A stretch of DNA of 64,000 nt from Parachlamydia acanthamoebae (lineage in GTDB: Bacteria > Chlamydiota > Chlamydiia > Chlamydiales > Parachlamydiaceae): positions 1-64,000 of the forward strand of contig NZ_BAWW01000008.1 of assembly GCF_000875975.1 (NCBI RefSeq). The letters run 5' to 3'. Below are positions 54,321 through 62,168 of the stretch, piece by piece (position 1 is the first letter of the stretch; each line of letters opens with the position of its first letter). The notes under the pieces are model-generated. The model was not told the origin of the DNA. It worked only from the letters and a program-made list of their open reading frames with translations, and did not search any database. The position numbers and the translations under genes were made by a program.

Positions 54321-55892
54321 TTACTCATCCAAGAATTCCTGTTCTCGACCATCGGGATAAGTCATCTTACCCTGAATAATATTCCCCGCTTGATCCAACA
54401 AGCCAATAAATGTGCGATGATCTGCAAATACCAGTTTCCCCATTTTCATCCTGCCATCTTCATAAAAAGTCCCATCGAATTCAAAAAGTTCACGCCCATC
54501 TGGAAAAAACATCTCGCCTTGTGCTCGTATACCATTTTGGCTTTCATCATTGACCTTATAAAAAGCAATACCATCCTTATAATCACCTTGCTCATCAAAA
54601 AGCCCATCATACCAGCTGCCATCTGGATAAGAGACCTTGCCCATAAGAAAATTCTCGTTATGACGAAAAGTTCCATTGTAACTGATCAAATGATGTCCCT
54701 CAGGAAATTGCATAAAGCCCTTTAGAGGAGCTCCGCCATTTTTACATTGTCCCGCAAATAGCCTTCCATCTGGAAAATATAGAAGCCCTTCACAATATCC
54801 CCGCCTGTCATAGGTCCCACTAAACTCCCTTCCATCTGCATAGATAAGATGACCTTGTTTTATGCGACCTTGCTCGAACAGACCCTCAAAAATACTCCCA
54901 TCATGAAATGTGAGTTTTCCACGGTCGTATTTTCCATCTGGCTGTAAGCTCCCTTGGTATTCAATAAATAAATTTCCTGGAGGATACCTAAGATGCCCAT
55001 CATGTGGTTCCCATCCTTCAAACTTTCCATTAAATACACTTCCATCGAAAAGAATCAATGAGCCTTCTTTTAAACACCCCCATTCGTCAAATGTCCCTTT
55101 AAAGCGATCTATTCGGCCAGCTTTAGAAATCTCGAGAACACCTTCTGCGGGTGAATACATCGTAAATTTAGCCTTCAGTTTTTTTCCATGAATATGAGTC
55201 ATTTTCCCCTGAATCATACGATCCGCTTTAAATTTTCCTAAAAAAATATTCCCATTTGCAAAAGTTATTTTGGCTATTCCTTCCTTTTGACCATTCTTAA
55301 ACGTATAAGCGCATCTATCCCCTTTAGGATCACTCATAAATCCCTTACCATGGAATTGACCTTCCTTAAAATGACCTTCGAACATTTTACCATCTGGTAA
55401 TTTCAAAAAACCATAGCCGGAACGTTCTCCATCTTTTTTATGCCCTAAAAAAACACTTCCATCTGTATGTTCTTCAATAACATAATCGGGCCTAATTTTA
55501 GACCTTTGGGTAGGCGTCAAATAACCAAAATGTTCTTCTAGCAATTTGGCCTTTTCAATCTGGGCAACAACAACAGGATTTATGTCTCCGTGATGAAGTT
55601 TTTTTTGTTTTGAAAATTCTCTTTTGCTAATTCCAAATCTTTTTAAAAAACTATTTTTGTTCACTTTTACATATTCAGAATCGGATACTTTAATCAAGAA
55701 AAATCGTTTAGAAGAAAGATAGCCTAATTTGGGAGAAGAAGCATCCTTACTTTTGAGAATCGAATCGTAGGCGATTAAATAGCTTTTTGAATGGCTCAGA
55801 TCAGTAAATTCAATCCGCTTTTTACTTTTTCCAGGCGCAGGCACTTTTGCTGCATTTTGAAGGATTTTGAAATCCAATGGAAGAATATGCAT
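54321..55892 (-). CDS. Shared N-terminal module plus MORN repeats (protein 2 of 3)
   Basis: The 523-residue paralogue carries the same N-terminal module (GKSKKRIEF; SYLIAYDSILKS; PKLGYLSSKRFFLIKV; EYVKVNKNSFLKRFGISKRE). It then has the most regular MORN array of the three, about 13 units, for example GYGFLKLPDGKMFEGHFKEG, RGKLTFHDGSIFEGLFEQG and GKVSYPDGSWYDGLFDEQG. The array continues to the very C-terminus. AGGG lies upstream of ATG 55892. The 95 bases between it and the first MORN gene are AT-rich, and no terminator is visible. Arranged head-to-tail with its paralogues, it arose by tandem duplication. Confidence 0.77.
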   Translation of the reverse strand: MHILPLDFKILQNAAKVPAPGKSKKRIEFTDLSHSKSYLIAYDSILKSKDASSPKLGYLSSKRFFLIKVSDSEYVKVNKNSFLKRFGISKREFSKQKKLHHGDINPVVVAQIEKAKLLEEHFGYLTPTQRSKIRPDYVIEEHTDGSVFLGHKKDGERSGYGFLKLPDGKMFEGHFKEGQFHGKGFMSDPKGDRCAYTFKNGQKEGIAKITFANGNIFLGKFKADRMIQGKMTHIHGKKLKAKFTMYSPAEGVLEISKAGRIDRFKGTFDEWGCLKEGSLILFDGSVFNGKFEGWEPHDGHLRYPPGNLFIEYQGSLQPDGKYDRGKLTFHDGSIFEGLFEQGRIKQGHLIYADGREFSGTYDRRGYCEGLLYFPDGRLFAGQCKNGGAPLKGFMQFPEGHHLISYNGTFRHNENFLMGKVSYPDGSWYDGLFDEQGDYKDGIAFYKVNDESQNGIRAQGEMFFPDGRELFEFDGTFYEDGRMKMGKLVFADHRTFIGLLDQAGNIIQGKMTYPDGREQEFLDE

Positions 55893-55972
55893 TATTATTC
55901 CCTATTTGTAATACATCTTTAAATATATGATATCAATAATTATATATATAAACTATCAGGTCATAAAAATAG

Positions 55973-56003
55973 AAAAGGCAAAGATCTTACTCTTTGCCTT
56001 TTT
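55973..56003 (-). terminator. Terminator
   Basis: AAAAGGCAAAGA and TCTTTGCCTTTTT make a 12-bp stem around TCTTAC, with a T-run past the hairpin in the minus direction. It ends the gene at 56026 and closely resembles the lysS terminator at 52856. Confidence 0.88.
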
Positions 56004-56025
56004 CAAGTTCATATTTTTTCTATTG

Positions 56026-57459
56026 TTACCTATCAAACACTTCATCCGTTATATGGCCTACGTATTTGTAACCGTCTTTAAATAGTAACGTTCCTTGTTG
56101 CATTTTTCCATCTTCAAGGGTTCCTTCAAATCTTACAAACTGCGGATGCTCAGGAGGAAATAACATCTCCCCAGATATAGGCTCTGAATGACTAAATTTT
56201 CCAATAAATTTGATTCCATCGGGATATGAAATAGTCCCCTCAGTATAGTGTTCGCCTTCAAAAAGACCTTGATAAATCGTTCTGTCTGTAGCGTAATAGG
56301 TTCCTTTCTCAAATTGCTCATTTTCGTTAAAGCGTCCCTCGAAAACAAGAACACCATTATCTGTGAGCTTTCCATGGAAAAAAAGACCTCCTCTAAACTG
56401 ACCATCCTGGACCCGACCATCTGGGATTTGTTTGATCCCTAAGAAAGGTTTATTATTGAAAAACTTTCCCTCAAAAGAAGATCCATCAGCAAATGTCATG
56501 AGTCCTTCAGCATAGTTTCCAGATCCATCAAAATCTCCTTTATAACTTTCGCCTGAAGGAAGTGAAAACTCTCCTTTCAAAAAGTCGAAGTCTTTAAATG
56601 AGCCTTCAAAGCGAGCCCCATTTCCGAAGTTTATATGGCCTGTTTGAAAACGTCCCCAGACATCAAGCGTTCCTCTATAAATACCTGAGAGTCCCCCTGG
56701 TGTGGTTATTTGATATGAGCCATCCACTAGACGCACAACATGACCTTTAGCCTTTTTTTCGTATTGAGAAATCATTGCATACACTAAAACATCGTCCTTA
56801 TGCGCCCCAACAAATACAGTTCCATTTTTCAAGGTCGCTTTCATTTTTCCATGTTTAGCACCATTTTTATAAGTATACTCGTAAGTGTCTCCCTGAGAAG
56901 TAGTCATTTTTGCTTTCCCGTGAACTTTACCATCTACATAAGTGCCTTCAAATTTTTCTCCAGTGGATGTTTTTAATAAACAATGTCCTGTACGCAGGCC
57001 ATTTTTTTCGCATCCCAAAAACACAGCATCGTCCTTTAGCTCTTTCATCACATAATCAGATTTGAGCTTGCTCATCTGCTTCGGAGAGAGCTGCCCAAAT
57101 ATGCGGTGAATGGATTCTGCTTGCGCAATTTGGGAAGAAATTAATTTTGCTAACTTTTCCTTAGAATTATTTTCTTTAAATGTTTCTTTACTAATTCCAA
57201 ATCGCTTAAGAAAACTATTTTTGTTAACTTTTGCGTATTCCGTATCAGATATTTGGATCAAAAAAAATCGTTTTCTTGCAAAAAAATCCAGCTGAGGAGT
57301 TACATTTGCACGAATAATTTTATCGTAGGCAATTAAATACCGGTTGGAAGAATCCTCCGGGCAAAATTCAATGCGCTTTTTTCTTTTGCCCGAACTATTG
57401 GGAAGTTTTTCTGCAAGCTGATTAGAATAAAAATTAAAACTTGGAAATGAAATTGACAT
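56026..57459 (-). CDS. Shared N-terminal module plus MORN repeats (protein 3 of 3)
   Basis: The 477-residue paralogue shows the module (GKRKKRIEF; RYLIAYDKIIRANV; FFARKRFFLIQI; EYAKVNKNSFLKRFGISKET) and then about eleven MORN-like units, many more irregular than in its neighbours (GHCLLKTSTGEKFEGTYVDG; GKAKMTTSQGDTYEYTYKNG). AAGGGA lies eight bases before ATG 57459, and a TTG farther up is rejected. It sits next to the divergent decayed TetR-like region and sctJ. A T3SS-linked role is suggested by position only. Confidence 0.76.
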   Translation of the reverse strand: MSISFPSFNFYSNQLAEKLPNSSGKRKKRIEFCPEDSSNRYLIAYDKIIRANVTPQLDFFARKRFFLIQISDTEYAKVNKNSFLKRFGISKETFKENNSKEKLAKLISSQIAQAESIHRIFGQLSPKQMSKLKSDYVMKELKDDAVFLGCEKNGLRTGHCLLKTSTGEKFEGTYVDGKVHGKAKMTTSQGDTYEYTYKNGAKHGKMKATLKNGTVFVGAHKDDVLVYAMISQYEKKAKGHVVRLVDGSYQITTPGGLSGIYRGTLDVWGRFQTGHINFGNGARFEGSFKDFDFLKGEFSLPSGESYKGDFDGSGNYAEGLMTFADGSSFEGKFFNNKPFLGIKQIPDGRVQDGQFRGGLFFHGKLTDNGVLVFEGRFNENEQFEKGTYYATDRTIYQGLFEGEHYTEGTISYPDGIKFIGKFSHSEPISGEMLFPPEHPQFVRFEGTLEDGKMQQGTLLFKDGYKYVGHITDEVFDR

Positions 57460-57600
57460 GCATAAATCCCTTATAAACAAATTAATTTTATAAAATATAA
57501 TACCATATTTCCATTTTTTAGTAATAAATTAATTTATTAGTTATTCGATGATATCCGAACTATTTAGAGTTTTAACTATACGAGAAGCACAAATGACTCA

Positions 57601-57750
57601 TCAAAAAAAGTTTCGTTCATTAAGGGCACAGAGAATCTCCATTTTTGATTGAAACAACACATAAGTGGTTGATTGTGAAACTTCAGCCAATTTGGCTAAT
57701 TTTTTCAATTGTGGATATAGGAAAATATCGACACCTAGAAGGATGCTTCA
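57601..57750 (-). pseudogene. Remnant of a TetR-like helix-turn-helix
   Basis: A minus-strand frame with no start reads SILLGVDIF, then LKKLAKLAEVSQSTTYVLFQ and SKMEILCALNERNFF before TGA at 57601. Regulators of the TetR family show a similar pattern: IAxxAGVSxGTxYxYFxSKxxLLxAL. The ligand-binding part is absent. The 57460-57849 gap contains nothing else I can support. The family call is by eye. Confidence 0.4.
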
Positions 57751-57849
57751 CTGCACCATTGCTAATGCAGGGAAAAGAAGCCCCTTCAGCTTAGTCAAAC
57801 ACCGGTAGAAGAAAGCAAGAGCTATACACTCTTACCTTCTTCATTAATT

Positions 57850-58764
57850 TTAATGCTCTTTTTTTATTTCAGAGTTCTTTTTAGCATCTTCATTGACAAC
57901 GCTAGGTTCTTTTTGCTTGAGATCAAGCTGCTTAGAAGACAAATAATCTGAGAAAATAAACTTTTTTAAAATAGGATATAATTTCCAAATCAACCCTATC
58001 AGACAAAAGAGAAGAATTAAATTTAGAAATAAAAGCGAAAAGAAAATAAAACGAAATCGTGATACTGATTCTTTTGCAAGATCGATCGACCAAATATTTT
58101 CCAATTGCAATGCATTTGAATGCATCCGGAAAGGTTGTTCAGTAATTGCAGCTCGTTCTCCAATAATGGTTACATTATCATATTTTAATCCCGTCACACT
58201 CGCCGCAACAAGCTGTCGAATTTTAGACCTTAGTTGACTATTTGGATCATCTAAAATCCCGTTATGTTTGATGTAAACAGAAGCTGTGATAGGTCCAGAT
58301 GTCGTCCCTGTAATGGGATTTTCTTCTGGAAAAGAAATCATCACATTTGCATCGATCACACCATCGATCTCTTTAATTGTATTGGCAATCTGTTGCGCTA
58401 ATCCTGCCTGATATCGAATTCTTTCCTGCGTTTCGGAAGGAACAAGACTCGAAGACCCAAAAATATCGAGTAAACTTTCTTGATGCTTTCTTGGAAGCCC
58501 TTCCTCATCCAAAAAGCTCATCGCATCCATGGCTTTATTTTCGGGAACTTGGATATCCCAAAGAACGGCTTTTTGAGGTCCAGTTCCGCCGCCTTCTGAA
58601 CTTTCAACTTTTGTCGATTCAATATTTTTGCTATTCAAAAAAACGATAATTTCATTTGCGTCTTGCTCTCTAATTCCATGAACAATTGTTCTTTCAGATG
58701 AACAACTTGTTAAAAGAAACAATGAAATAAATAGATAGACAATTTTAACAATGGTATTTTTCAT
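57850..58764 (-). CDS. sctJ: Type III secretion inner-membrane ring lipoprotein SctJ
   Basis: SctJ (YscJ/CdsJ) builds the inner-membrane ring of the type III secretion system. The 304 residues begin with a lipoprotein signal ending in LLTSC (C21 lipidated). YscJ/FliF domain marks follow: VHGIREQDANEIIVFLNSKN, the VPENKAMDAMSFLDEEGLPR segment, LAQQIANTIKEIDGVIDANV, and TASVYIKHNG followed by IRQLVAASVTGLKYDNVTII. A membrane helix (FIFFSLLFLNLILLFCLIGL, about 230-255) and a basic cytoplasmic tail come last. No other secretion genes are in the window. The start has no strong ribosome site but the signal peptide fixes it. Confidence 0.92.
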   Translation of the reverse strand: MKNTIVKIVYLFISLFLLTSCSSERTIVHGIREQDANEIIVFLNSKNIESTKVESSEGGGTGPQKAVLWDIQVPENKAMDAMSFLDEEGLPRKHQESLLDIFGSSSLVPSETQERIRYQAGLAQQIANTIKEIDGVIDANVMISFPEENPITGTTSGPITASVYIKHNGILDDPNSQLRSKIRQLVAASVTGLKYDNVTIIGERAAITEQPFRMHSNALQLENIWSIDLAKESVSRFRFIFFSLLFLNLILLFCLIGLIWKLYPILKKFIFSDYLSSKQLDLKQKEPSVVNEDAKKNSEIKKEH

Positions 58765-58855
58765 TATTACTCTTTAAATTTGATCGTGAACTTCATTTTC
58801 TTATTAAATTTCTGAAAACATTTCCACGATTAATTAGTCTTCATTAGTTTAAAAT

Positions 58856-59366
58856 ATTAGACAAAATAATACATTCGAGGTTAATACAAATGAGCTAAGC
58901 GCTTCTAGCCAAACCACAGGTTTTACCTCGGCCTCTTTTATTCAGAGTGGACCATTAGATGGACGAAAGTTTATTCCTTCAAATCCTCAAGAAAAAAAAT
59001 CGGGAGTCATCGAAACCACGCTAAGCACATATAATCTTTCTTTTACATTCCCACCTATTTTCAACAAACAAGAATGTGCCAAAGCATGCAATGAAAAGAA
59101 AAAAAATTGACAAATGTTAAGAAATACAGAATTAAATTCTAAGGTGTATGAAAAAAGTGCTTGAAATCATTCAAAAAAAGCAGATCTTCTGGAAGCCTCA
59201 CCCCTCTTTTTAAAACCTCGGAAGAGAAGAAACACTGAAATTGACGCAAAATCCATTTACAAAGAACCATTTGAAAACATTAATCGCAATGAAGCCATTT
59301 CTTCAACCCCACCCCTTTTCCTATCATGCTTTAAAATTCGACTTAGACAACTTAAACAACATTTAA
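58856..59366 (+). pseudogene. Decayed paralogue of the Cys-His protein at 60316
   Basis: Three frames in succession mirror that protein. TELNSKVYEKSA (59117-59164, then TGA) matches SELNTLVYTQAA; IIQKKQIFWKPHPSF (to 59213) matches IAEKKLLYWMPHPLF; LGREETLKLTQNPFTKNH (59217 on, stop at 59366) matches FGKEETLKLFNSKFTKNY. A stretch of about 30 residues between the last two is deleted. Upstream, 58856-59110 is open (no start codon, ending TGA) and encodes residues such as SSQTTGFTSASFIQSGPLDG, likely its own N-terminus. It lacks the shared RIEF module, so the ancestor may have had a different front end. No gene is intact in 58765-59532. Confidence 0.8.
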
Positions 59367-59532
59367 ATGGTGTCTTTAGAAAAAGGATTGAAAGATCTTC
59401 AAAAAACTTAATCTAATTATCGATAACTTATATTCTTCAACTTAGAATAATATTCATCTTTTGATCTTGTAAAAAAATTAAATATATTTTAAGCAAAAAA
59501 AAAGATAACTAAATCTCTATAGGGGAATTTAT

Positions 59533-60099
59533 ATGGATGAAAAATATGGACTCGGGTACAGGTTCCAGGAATTCGATCAAATTCGTCGAAATTGGACCGG
59601 TTTTCTTGCAATAGGCATTTTATTGATTATTATCGGTAGTGCGGCAATTGGATTTTCAGTTTTTACAACTCTTTTTTCTATCTTTATTCTGGGTGCTTTC
59701 TTGGCTTCGGCTGGTATCCTTCAAATTATTCAAAGTTTTTGGGCTAGAAAATGGAGCGGCTTGTTCCTTTCCGCGGCTCTTGGGATTCTATATCTTGTGA
59801 CAGGAGTAATTTGTTTTGCTAGGCCCACTTCAAGTGCTATAGCATTAACTCTTTTGATAGCAGCTTTTTGCTTAATTAGTGGACTAGTCAAAATGTTTAA
59901 TGCGATCGTACTTCGCTTTTCTCAGTGGGGCTGGGTTTTCTTTAATGGTTTAATCACTTTTATTTTGGGTATTTTAATTTTATCCGATTGGCCTGTATCA
60001 GGTTTATGGGTGATTGGATTGTTTGTAGGAATTGACATTTTGCTCTTAGGTTGGACATGGGTTCTCTTAGCTCTATCAGCCAAAAAGAGTGAAAGCTAG
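59533..60099 (+). CDS. HdeD-family membrane protein (DUF308)
   Basis: The 188-residue protein has six hydrophobic helices in three similar pairs, as in HdeD, an inner-membrane acid-resistance protein of unknown mechanism. Features include LAIGILLIIIGSAAIGFSVF, WARKWSGLFLSAALGILYLV followed by TGVICFARP, and LRFSQWGWVFFNGLITFILG with the recurring W-x-G-x-L signature. AGGGG lies seven bases before ATG 59533. It sits between the pseudogene and the Cys-His protein gene and is followed by a hairpin terminator, so it is a single-gene unit. Acid protection in a vacuole would fit, but that is inference. Confidence 0.86.
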   Translation: MDEKYGLGYRFQEFDQIRRNWTGFLAIGILLIIIGSAAIGFSVFTTLFSIFILGAFLASAGILQIIQSFWARKWSGLFLSAALGILYLVTGVICFARPTSSAIALTLLIAAFCLISGLVKMFNAIVLRFSQWGWVFFNGLITFILGILILSDWPVSGLWVIGLFVGIDILLLGWTWVLLALSAKKSES

Positions 60100-60109
60100 A
60101 GCATTTTCA

Positions 60110-60136
60110 AGCAGGGTAGCAAATGGCTATCCTGCT
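60110..60136 (+). terminator. Hairpin terminator
   Basis: AGCAGGGTAGC pairs with GCTATCCTGCT (one G-T pair) around AAATG, ten bases past the HdeD stop, followed by a T-rich stretch. Confidence 0.6.
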
Positions 60137-60315
60137 AAATCTCTTCTTTTATTTGATGGTAACACTCCCTCCTTTAAAAAACTTATCCGTCCATTTTTAT
60201 AAGTAGATAGTTTGACTAAACAAAATAAAAACCGAACGTTATTATATTTTACACTTCTTGTCGTTAATGATGGTTTTTGATAAAATACAATTATTTCTTT
60301 AATTGGAAGAATCAC

Positions 60316-61560
60316 ATGACAACTTTATCTGTTGCTTTCTATAAAAATAAATCTGCTGAAAAACTTTTTATTCCAGAAAAAAGTTTAGGAAAAAGCAAAA
60401 AACGGATTGAATTTTCTAGTCTAGAAGGAACAGACAGATACTTAATTGCTTACGATTCAGTTATTCAGACAAAAAATGGGGTGCCTCCCAAACTAGGTTT
60501 TTTTGCTAACAAAAGGTTTGTTCTATTAAAATCTAATGAAGGCTATATCAAAGTAAATGCAAATAGTTTGCGAAAAAGATTTGAAATTAGTAAAAAAGAA
60601 CTAGCGAAACAAAAAAAGTGCAATAATGGGGATTTAACCCAATTTATAGCTTCTCGAATTCAAAAAAAGCTCACTGTGGACCAGGGATTTGGAAAAATTC
60701 AGTCTGAGCAGAGAGCCTCTACTGACATGGCGCTAATTCATGGCTTAAATTCTCAGAAATTCAATGATATTCCGCCCCAGCAGAAAGTCTCTACAATTTC
60801 CGATACATATACAACAATATCAACTTCTGAATTAAATACTCTGGTTTATACACAGGCGGCGAAAATTGCCGAGAAAAAATTGCTCTATTGGATGCCTCAT
60901 CCCCTTTTTACAAATTCTGAGGGTCCTTTTCCAGACGAGTATATGAATGTTCCAGATTTTTATGGATCACGCCATTGTATGTTCTATTTTGGAAAAGAAG
61001 AAACACTAAAACTGTTCAATAGTAAATTCACAAAGAATTATTTTTTGGAATGGCTAAATGAGAGACCTGATAGTGAACAACTATCTGATTCAAAGATGAA
61101 CATTTCCCAGATTTTAGAACATCCAAATCAGCACCCTTCTCCTATTTTTATGTCGTGTGCAGATTTTTTCTATTTATCATTGTACAAAGCAAAAGTTATT
61201 ACTAAAGATCAAATTTTGCAGATCTACCAAAGTGCCAGACAACAACAAATGATGGATGATCAAGCCTCTGCAATTTCTACCCATTTTTATGGATTTGATA
61301 CACATCAATTTGAAGACATGGAGTCAATGACAACACAAGGAAAGCCAGGCGATGTTGTCATTGGATTTGATGAAAATAATAAGCCAATGCACATCATGTT
61401 TCTTGGAAAACCAGGATCTGCTCTAGGTCTGTGGAGACTACCCGCTTATCATGCCGTCGAATTTAAATTAAAAGAAATTGAATGGTTCAAAATGAAACTC
61501 AAATGGTGTCCTTTACAAAAGGGACTGGACAACCTTCTCGCAAATATAACGATGCAGTAA
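60316..61560 (+). CDS. Shared N-terminal module fused to candidate Cys-His hydrolase domain
   Basis: Residues about 23-135 of this 414-residue protein match the front of the three MORN proteins (GKSKKRIEFSSLEG; RYLIAYDSVIQT; PKLGFFANKRFVLLKS). Past residue 170 the sequence is different. YWMPHPLF, FYGSRHCMFYFGKEETLKL and then IFMSCADFFYLSLYKAKVIT with C281 precede GDVVIGFDENNKPMHIMFLG with H359. Cys at a helix start followed by a GDVV strand and His before a long strand is the order in NlpC/P60- and CHAP-like thiol hydrolases; the reading is inference. ATG 60316 follows GGAAG six bases upstream; the frame to 60277 is rejected. A decayed copy lies at 58856-59366. Confidence 0.68.
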   Translation: MTTLSVAFYKNKSAEKLFIPEKSLGKSKKRIEFSSLEGTDRYLIAYDSVIQTKNGVPPKLGFFANKRFVLLKSNEGYIKVNANSLRKRFEISKKELAKQKKCNNGDLTQFIASRIQKKLTVDQGFGKIQSEQRASTDMALIHGLNSQKFNDIPPQQKVSTISDTYTTISTSELNTLVYTQAAKIAEKKLLYWMPHPLFTNSEGPFPDEYMNVPDFYGSRHCMFYFGKEETLKLFNSKFTKNYFLEWLNERPDSEQLSDSKMNISQILEHPNQHPSPIFMSCADFFYLSLYKAKVITKDQILQIYQSARQQQMMDDQASAISTHFYGFDTHQFEDMESMTTQGKPGDVVIGFDENNKPMHIMFLGKPGSALGLWRLPAYHAVEFKLKEIEWFKMKLKWCPLQKGLDNLLANITMQ

Positions 61561-61923
61561 TTAAAGCAGCTCTCGCAATTCAGTCCCATTTGTCAAAGAT
61601 AGAGCTTGCGGTTCACACACTTTCATGCAAGGATAATCTGAACAATGCAAGCAGGGTTGCCTTTGCGGATAGAGCAAAGGATGCCTTTTTTCCAAATCTT
61701 CTATATAGATGGCATTTGCCGGACAGGCTGCCATGCATGCATCACAGCCTGTACATAATTCTTGGAAAGTTCTTTCGGAAGAGGAAGCTCCTGGCGGGCG
61801 GACTTTTTGTGTTTCGTCTGCCATGGATTCCAATTTTTTCACTATGGGATGGTCTTCAATTAAACTCAGTCCACTGGAAACAATCTTCCTAAAAGCTGAT
61901 GCAAAGAAATGCTGACGATCCAT
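61561..61923 (-). CDS. 4Fe-4S ferredoxin-type protein (NapF-like)
   Basis: The 120 residues carry two iron-sulfur cluster motifs: CTGCDACMAACP (residues about 57-68) and CLHCSDYPCMKVCEP (about 90-104, with an insert of two residues between second and third Cys). This two-cluster layout with a short N-terminal extension (MDRQHFFASAFRKIV) recalls NapF and related electron carriers. No nitrate reductase gene is near. The stop abuts the convergent Cys-His gene with no gap. Three bases separate it from the winged-helix-like gene on the same strand, placing it at the end of the cysS set. Confidence 0.85.
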   Translation of the reverse strand: MDRQHFFASAFRKIVSSGLSLIEDHPIVKKLESMADETQKVRPPGASSSERTFQELCTGCDACMAACPANAIYIEDLEKRHPLLYPQRQPCLHCSDYPCMKVCEPQALSLTNGTELRELL

Positions 61924-61925
61924 CC

Positions 61926-62168
61926 TTATTCTTGAAGGACTCTTAAAACCAGATTCTTTCCATTTTCAGTCAATGAAACTGTCAATGGGCTTCTTTTTTT
62001 AAGAAAATTTGCTTGGATAAGCATATTGCAAATGGCATCTACACCACGCGATTGTAAACCGATCCGATTTCCCATTTCATAACGATCGACTTCTCGATCA
62101 AAATCATCCTGCACCTCTTCATATACAGCAATCATGAAGCGTTCATCTTTTGTTTTAGCGCGACTCAT
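61926..62168 (-). CDS. Small winged-helix-like conserved hypothetical
   Basis: An 80-residue basic protein. DERFMIAVYEEVQDDF, then VDRYEMGNRIGLQSRGVDAI and LIQANFLKKRSPLTVSLTE read like the three helices and wing of a small winged-helix domain, but no family is firmly recognised. Its ATG overlaps the TGA-type end of cysS by four bases (62165-62168), and its stop is three bases from the ferredoxin start, so the genes form a tight set. RNA or DNA binding is possible. Confidence 0.72.
   Translation of the reverse strand: MSRAKTKDERFMIAVYEEVQDDFDREVDRYEMGNRIGLQSRGVDAICNMLIQANFLKKRSPLTVSLTENGKNLVLRVLQE

Noticed and set aside
61482-61892. Plus-strand frame of 136 codons across the ferredoxin gene
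   Set aside because: Overlaps the end of the Cys-His gene and is antisense to a gene with two intact cluster motifs.
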